From: JAHIQC01 sp964565645
GTDB taxonomy: Bacteria; Actinomycetota; Coriobacteriia; Anaerosomatales; JAHIQC01
Assembly: GCA_964565645.1 (NCBI GenBank)
Contig: CAZMFQ010000001.1
Coordinates: 248,001 to 312,000, forward strand
DNA length: 64,000 nucleotides
Direction: 5' to 3'
Part shown: positions 60,511 to 64,000 of the stretch, piece by piece
Layout: each line of letters opens with the position of its first letter
Numbering within the stretch: the first letter of the stretch is position 1
Position numbers and translations under genes: made by a program
Notes under the pieces: model-generated
What the model saw: only the letters and a program-made list of their open reading frames with translations
Told to the model about the DNA's origin: nothing
The model's database searches: none

Positions 60511-61450
60511 GGCCCTTGTCTATCTCCTCGGCGGTCTTGTGCGCCTGGTACTCGTCGAGGGGCTCCAAGTGAGCGATCACATCCACGACCTGCTCGAAAC
60601 GCCCGCACAGCGAACGCTCGACCGCTTCGGCCACCTTGTGGCCGGCCTCCACGGTCATCCCCGCATCGACCTGGATGTGTAGATCGACGTAGACCTCCGA
60701 CTCGGAGCCGCGTGTGCGGACATGATGACAGCCGAGGACCCCCTCGACCTCCTTGGCCGCCGCGCAGACGTCGGCCGGCGGGATGCGCGCAGTGTCGGAC
60801 AGGGTCTCGTTGGCCTGCTTGAACACGCCCCACGCCGTGTACGCGATGGCGACGCTCACGCCAAGGGCGATGAGCGGGTCCGCGATCGGATAACCCATCT
60901 TGACGGCGCCCAGTCCGATGATGACACCGATGCTCACAAGCACGTCGCTGCCGGTATGGCTTGCATCCGCAACGAGGATCTCACTGCCGAGCTTGCGGCC
61001 GATCCGGCGCTCCCAGGTCGTCACGCCGATATTGACGGCCAGCGTGCCGAGCATGATCGCGAACGAGACCGCGGTGACGTTCGCGGGCTCACCGGGGTTC
61101 ATCAGTTCCCGGATCGCGCTGGATCCGACCCGGTAGGCCGCCATCGCGAGCATCGCACCGATGATCGCCGAGGCGTACGTCTCGTACTTGCTGTGGCCGT
61201 ATGGGTGGTCGTTGTCTGCGGGCCGCCCCGCCAAGAACATGCCGACGAGACCGACGATGTTGGAGGTCCCGTCGAAAAGCGAATGGAACCCGTCGGCCTG
61301 CATGGCCACCGATCCGCTCACGAAGCCCCAGGCCATCTTCGCGAACGCGACGGCCAAGTTGAGCACCAGGATCACCCACAGGACGGACTTGATCTTGCGG
61401 ATGCGGTCAGAACTCCCGCCGCCGTCAGCGCCCTGCACGTTGTATCCCAC
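60503..61450 (-). CDS. Cation diffusion facilitator (CDF) family transporter
   Basis: A 315-residue CDF metal/proton antiporter with about six helices. The metal site is ADGFHSLFDGTSN (helix 2) and ADASHTGSDVLVS (helix 5), plus a C-terminal cytoplasmic domain with HHVRTRGSESEVYVDLHIQVD. It exports a divalent metal such as Zn, Fe or Mn. The start is GTG 61450, with AGGGGG 5 nt upstream; the longer frame would run through the operator at 61478. Divergent from the CsoR/CstR-type repressor gene. Confidence 0.88.
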   Translation of the reverse strand: MGYNVQGADGGGSSDRIRKIKSVLWVILVLNLAVAFAKMAWGFVSGSVAMQADGFHSLFDGTSNIVGLVGMFLAGRPADNDHPYGHSKYETYASAIIGAMLAMAAYRVGSSAIRELMNPGEPANVTAVSFAIMLGTLAVNIGVTTWERRIGRKLGSEILVADASHTGSDVLVSIGVIIGLGAVKMGYPIADPLIALGVSVAIAYTAWGVFKQANETLSDTARIPPADVCAAAKEVEGVLGCHHVRTRGSESEVYVDLHIQVDAGMTVEAGHKVAEAVERSLCGRFEQVVDVIAHLEPLDEYQAHKTAEEIDKGLA

Positions 61451-61477
61451 GATGTCCCCCTGTCCCAGTTGCAGCAA

Positions 61478-61494
61478 ATACCCCCAGGGGGTAT
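61478..61494. promoter_or_regulatory. CsoR/CstR-type operator between the CDF and repressor genes
   Basis: ATACCCCC-A-GGGGGTAT: perfect 8-bp arms around a single A. It lies 28-44 bp upstream of the CDF start and 57-73 bp upstream of the repressor start, so it can control both. Confidence 0.8.
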
Positions 61495-61550
61495 ATTGCA
61501 CAGATACGGAACGACCCATGATAACGCATACTCAGCACGAGGAGCGAGCC

Positions 61551-61850
61551 ATGCAAGAAGCCCTCAAGTCCCCACTACCCGTGGACGCGGAACGCAAGCA
61601 GATCATCAACCGTCTCAAGCGACTCGAAGGCCAGATACGCGGCCTGCAGAGCATGATCGAGTCCGGCAAGGAGTGCGAGGCCGTCCTGACCCAGATCATG
61701 GCCGCGAAGTCCGCCCTCAACCAGGTCGGGCTGCACATCATCGGGCACTCCATGAAGAGCTGCCTCATCGACGAGACCGAGAAATCGCGGGATGAGCTGA
61801 TCGACGAGGCTATCGCCGTGTTCCTCAAGTACTCGTCCTGCGTGAAGTAG
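61551..61850 (+). CDS. CsoR/CstR-family transcriptional repressor
   Basis: A 99-residue all-helical DUF156 repressor: INRLKRLEGQIRGLQSMIESGKEC...GLHIIGHSMKSC. The two family cysteines are 29 residues apart, exactly as in CsoR (C36, C65 in M. tuberculosis) and CstR. The CsoR copper-ligand histidine, four residues before the second cysteine, is a serine here (a histidine lies one residue earlier). This resembles the persulfide-sensing CstR, which also lacks that histidine. ATG 61551 has GAGGAG 7 nt upstream. Its likely operators are upstream of four loci in this window. Confidence 0.9.
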   Translation: MQEALKSPLPVDAERKQIINRLKRLEGQIRGLQSMIESGKECEAVLTQIMAAKSALNQVGLHIIGHSMKSCLIDETEKSRDELIDEAIAVFLKYSSCVK

Positions 61851-61895
61851 CGTCTGCCGCGGCGTTCATCGTCGCCCTGCACGTGCCGGCGATCG

Positions 61896-62267
61896 CTACT
61901 CGACCGCGGAGTCGACCACCTCGACGACGATACGCTCCATCCGCGAGGCGACCTCGTCGATCTGGTGTTCCGGGAACACCGCCGTGAACAGCGTCGGCCT
62001 CAGGGCGGCGACAATGACCTGCCCCTCAGCCTCGTAGACGTGGATCCTGCACGGCATGATGAGCGAGACAGCCGGATCGGTGGAGTCTCCGGCCGGACCG
62101 ATCTCGAAGATCACGAGCGGTCTGATCGGGAAGCCCTTGGACTGGAGCCTCCCCTGGATGTCGTGACACCGTTCAACGTCGAAGCCGTGAAGCGCCACTG
62201 CGCGCTCCACGGCCTCGATGGTCTCTGCGAAACTCCTGGACCCTACGCGCTTGTATGCGTAGTCCAC
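61896..62267 (-). CDS. DUF302 family protein
   Basis: A 123-residue DUF302 protein with the SFAETIEAVERAVALHGFDVE pattern, and LIMPCRIHVYEAEGQV, where the family's conserved PC.I.VY lies. Function unknown; the family occurs widely near redox and metal genes. The start is GTG 62267 with GAGGAG 7 nt upstream. It follows the FmdB-like zinc ribbon gene by 40 nt and could be part of a trx - zinc ribbon - DUF302 operon under the operator at 62872. Confidence 0.85.
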   Translation of the reverse strand: MDYAYKRVGSRSFAETIEAVERAVALHGFDVERCHDIQGRLQSKGFPIRPLVIFEIGPAGDSTDPAVSLIMPCRIHVYEAEGQVIVAALRPTLFTAVFPEHQIDEVASRMERIVVEVVDSAVE

Positions 62268-62307
62268 AGACGATCTCCTCACGGTCCGACCGGACCGCAC
62301 GTCACCC

Positions 62308-62508
62308 TCACGTGAAGCCGCGGTCACCACATGACGCCGAAGAAGCGGCGGCACCGGTCCCCTTGCCGAGGAAGCCCCCGCCCACGCCCGTCTTCACATG
62401 ACGGGACCCACACTGAGGGCAGACCTTGTCCTCGTCACGCAACAACCGCATGAAGAACAGGTCGAAGCGCTTGTCACAATCCTGACACTTCAACTCGTAT
62501 GTCGGCAA
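62308..62508 (-). CDS. FmdB-type zinc ribbon protein
   Basis: A 66-residue protein with the FmdB-like zinc ribbon MPTYELKCQDCDKRFDLFF...CPQCGSRHVK (CxxC and CxxC), then a Gly/Ala/Ser-rich tail. Probably a small regulatory or scaffold protein. It starts at TTG 62508, 3 nt after the trx stop, with GGGG 7 nt upstream. Confidence 0.82.
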   Translation of the reverse strand: MPTYELKCQDCDKRFDLFFMRLLRDEDKVCPQCGSRHVKTGVGGGFLGKGTGAAASSASCGDRGFT

Positions 62509-62511
62509 CGT

Positions 62512-62832
62512 CTACCCCAGACCGAGTTCCTTGGCGAGCGCGTCAGCACCCCTGGCGCCGATGACCTGTGCGGCAACCTGGCCGCGCTCGAACTTCGCGA
62601 TCGTCGGGATGCTCATGACCCCGTACTCGATGGCGATCTCGCGATTGTCGTCGATATTGAGCTTCACGAACTTCGTCGTGTCGCCCAGACGCTCCGCGAG
62701 TTTGTCGACCTCGGGACTCACGACGCGACACGGCCCGCACCACGGCGCCCAGAAGTCGACGACGACCGGCATCGAAGAATCCAGTACTTCAGCCGCAAAG
62801 TCCGCGGCGTTCACTTCCTTGACGGAACCCAT
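62512..62832 (-). CDS. trxA: Thioredoxin
   Basis: A 106-residue thioredoxin with active site WCGPC (C32, C35), the buried Asp in VVVDFW, and cis-Pro in SIPTIAKF. It reduces protein disulfides and persulfides with electrons from thioredoxin reductase, and can feed CcdA. AAGGAG lies 6 nt before the ATG. The G-tract operator 40 bp upstream places it in the predicted CsoR/CstR-type regulon. Confidence 0.95.
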   Translation of the reverse strand: MGSVKEVNAADFAAEVLDSSMPVVVDFWAPWCGPCRVVSPEVDKLAERLGDTTKFVKLNIDDNREIAIEYGVMSIPTIAKFERGQVAAQVIGARGADALAKELGLG

Positions 62833-62871
62833 GGGGAACTCCTTCTATCGGTGTGATGTTACGTTCACAGT

Positions 62872-62887
62872 ATACCCCTAGGGGTAT
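62872..62887. promoter_or_regulatory. CsoR/CstR-type operator upstream of trxA
   Basis: ATACCCC-TA-GGGGTAT: perfect 16-bp palindrome, 40-55 bp upstream of the trx start and about 78 bp upstream of the divergent chelatase-like gene. Confidence 0.8.
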
Positions 62888-62964
62888 TACTCATGTCAAC
62901 CTCGCTCCCCCCGGACCAACGTGTCGCGTATCATCGTATGCACCCCTCGGACTACGGAGGACCC

Positions 62965-64000
62965 GTGCACTACGAGTTGTGGGCCACCTTGTTCATCAGT
63001 TCAATGGTTTCGGGTGCCGCTCTGGTGCTGCTGCTCGCCGGGCACCGCTCCAAGGAGCCGCTGGCCTTCCTCGGAGGACTGGCCTCGATAGGCCTGAGCA
63101 CCTGGGCGATCACCGTACTGGTGGACGCCTACGGCCGCTTCGAGATCGGCGCATATGCCGGCCTGCTCGGGGCGGCTGCCGCCGCCGGCGGATACGGGCT
63201 CGCCTCGTCTCTCCTGCCGATGTACGCGCGCCGCATCCCGCGCGTCGAGGTCCTTGAGCCGGTGACGGCCGGCGACGGGCGCATCACCGTCCTTCTCGCA
63301 AGCCCCCTGGAACCCGAGAACTACTCGCCTCCGTCCGTAGCAGAGGACCTCAAGGAACTCGCCGATGCAGGGCTGCCTGAAGCGACGATGAGCATCATGC
63401 CGTTCCTGTTCGCCGCACAGAAGGCGCGCTACCGTGCCGCAGGAGGTCGCAGCCCCTCGATACGTGCGGCGCGCTCACTGTCCGAACGACTTGAAGTGCT
63501 GCTCGATGCCGACGTGTTCCGGCCCGTCGAACTGGTGAGCTGCGTCGGAGACGACACCCTCGACGCAGCCGTGCTTCGAGCCGCGGAGCGGGGCTGCACG
63601 TCCGTGATCGTCGTCAGCCTCTCGGTCGGCGAATCATATGACCTCGATCGCGCCAAGGCCCGTGTCGACCTGCTCAGGCCGCAGGCGGCCGGCGTCCAGA
63701 TCGTGTACACGCCGCCGCTGTGGGGACGTGAGGAACTCGCCGAGGACATCGCCCGTCGGGTCTGGGTGGCCCGGGAGGAGCCTCACCGGACAGGTGTGGC
63801 GCTCATCATGCATGGCCAACCTGAGTCTCGGGAGCGCACCCACGGCGCTTTCGACGTACACGAGAACGCGTTCTGCAACCGCGTCAGGATGCTGCTCACC
63901 GAGCGCGGGCTTCCCGAGGCGAACACGCGTCTGTGTTACCTGGACTGGCGCGACCCCGACGTCACCGAGACCATTCGGCACCTTGCGGCGCTGGGATGCG
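62965..64000 (+). CDS. Membrane-anchored ferrochelatase/sirohydrochlorin-chelatase-like protein (3' end outside window)
   Basis: An open frame of 345 codons running off the window. GTG 62965 has GGAGG 4-5 nt upstream. The first ~90 residues contain two to three hydrophobic helices (LWATLFISSMVSGAALVLLL; LAFLGGLASIGLSTWAITVLV; a third Ala-rich one). After a linker come a chelatase-like domain with VLLASPLEPENYSPPSVAEDL (compare ferrochelatase NLGTP region), VIVVSLSVGESYD, and LIMHGQPESRERTHGAFDVHENAFCNRV, where HGQPES aligns with the ferrochelatase AHSLPES catalytic motif. Divergent from trx. Metal and tetrapyrrole unknown. Confidence 0.7.
   Translation, partial: MHYELWATLFISSMVSGAALVLLLAGHRSKEPLAFLGGLASIGLSTWAITVLVDAYGRFEIGAYAGLLGAAAAAGGYGLASSLLPMYARRIPRVEVLEPVTAGDGRITVLLASPLEPENYSPPSVAEDLKELADAGLPEATMSIMPFLFAAQKARYRAAGGRSPSIRAARSLSERLEVLLDADVFRPVELVSCVGDDTLDAAVLRAAERGCTSVIVVSLSVGESYDLDRAKARVDLLRPQAAGVQIVYTPPLWGREELAEDIARRVWVAREEPHRTGVALIMHGQPESRERTHGAFDVHENAFCNRVRMLLTERGLPEANTRLCYLDWRDPDVTETIRHLAALGC

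Noticed and set aside
1..64000. CRISPR arrays, insertion sequences, prophage or toxin-antitoxin loci
   Set aside because: No regular repeat-spacer arrays, transposase or phage proteins, or paired small toxin-antitoxin genes were seen anywhere in the window.

Overview
The window is a dense, high-GC bacterial chromosome segment with almost no mobile DNA. Gene content points to an anaerobic or microaerobic actinobacterium of the Coriobacteriia type: a menaquinone UbiD/UbiA/UbiX set, a hemE-hemH-hemY block, an uptake hydrogenase, a corrinoid-activator (RACo-like) protein, many Fe-S proteins, and sigma-54, which is unusual in Actinobacteria. The lineage is inferred from gene content only.

Left part (1-14.2 kb): the tail of a diacylglycerol kinase and plsY; a small 2x[4Fe-4S] ferredoxin; a minus-strand operon OsmC - GT2 glycosyltransferase - BshB-like deacetylase - BshC-like protein that looks like a low-molecular-weight thiol or glycoconjugate pathway; a PilT ATPase with a fused receiver domain; rlmD; a CRP-type regulator with a TGTGA-type palindrome in its own promoter; and a 1034-residue fused FAD/Fe-S oxidoreductase with a Met/Pro-rich tail. 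Its promoter carries two G-tract operators.

Hydrogenase region (14.7-18.2 kb): small subunit (Tat signal), large subunit and cytochrome b. The large-subunit frame is interrupted by TGA exactly where the first cysteine of the C-terminal nickel-binding CxxC belongs. The frame continues with IGCAVH and 20 more residues, and a perfect 7-bp hairpin with a GU-containing loop follows the TGA. This is a selenocysteine-containing [NiFeSe] hydrogenase that ordinary gene calling truncates.

Middle part (18.4-48.8 kb): a HemN/HemW-like radical SAM protein, an OmpR-type two-component system, transketolase, an inositol-monophosphatase-family enzyme, tandem hemY paralogues with hemH and hemE, acetyl-CoA synthetase, an orphan promoter-plus-terminator unit, RACo-like/DegV/HIT/XseAB/metallopeptidase/RNase D genes, three tRNAs (Val, Gly, Cys), a 50-aa gene, and a long minus-strand operon ending in ubiD-ubiA-ubiX-yqhA.

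Right part (48.8-64 kb): a partner-switching pair (SpoIIE-type phosphatase and a fused STAS-HATPase protein); copper/thiol genes (HMA chaperone, cupredoxin, CcdA); an rpoN - histidine kinase - NtrC operon followed directly by a consensus sigma-54 promoter; and a CsoR/CstR-family repressor. ATACCCC-GGGGTAT operators lie upstream of ccdA, the repressor/CDF pair and thioredoxin as well as the 12.8 kb oxidoreductase, so a repressor encoded here probably links these four loci. The repressor keeps both family cysteines but lacks the copper-ligand histidine, which favours a persulfide sensor (CstR-like) over a copper sensor. The window ends inside a membrane-anchored chelatase-like gene.
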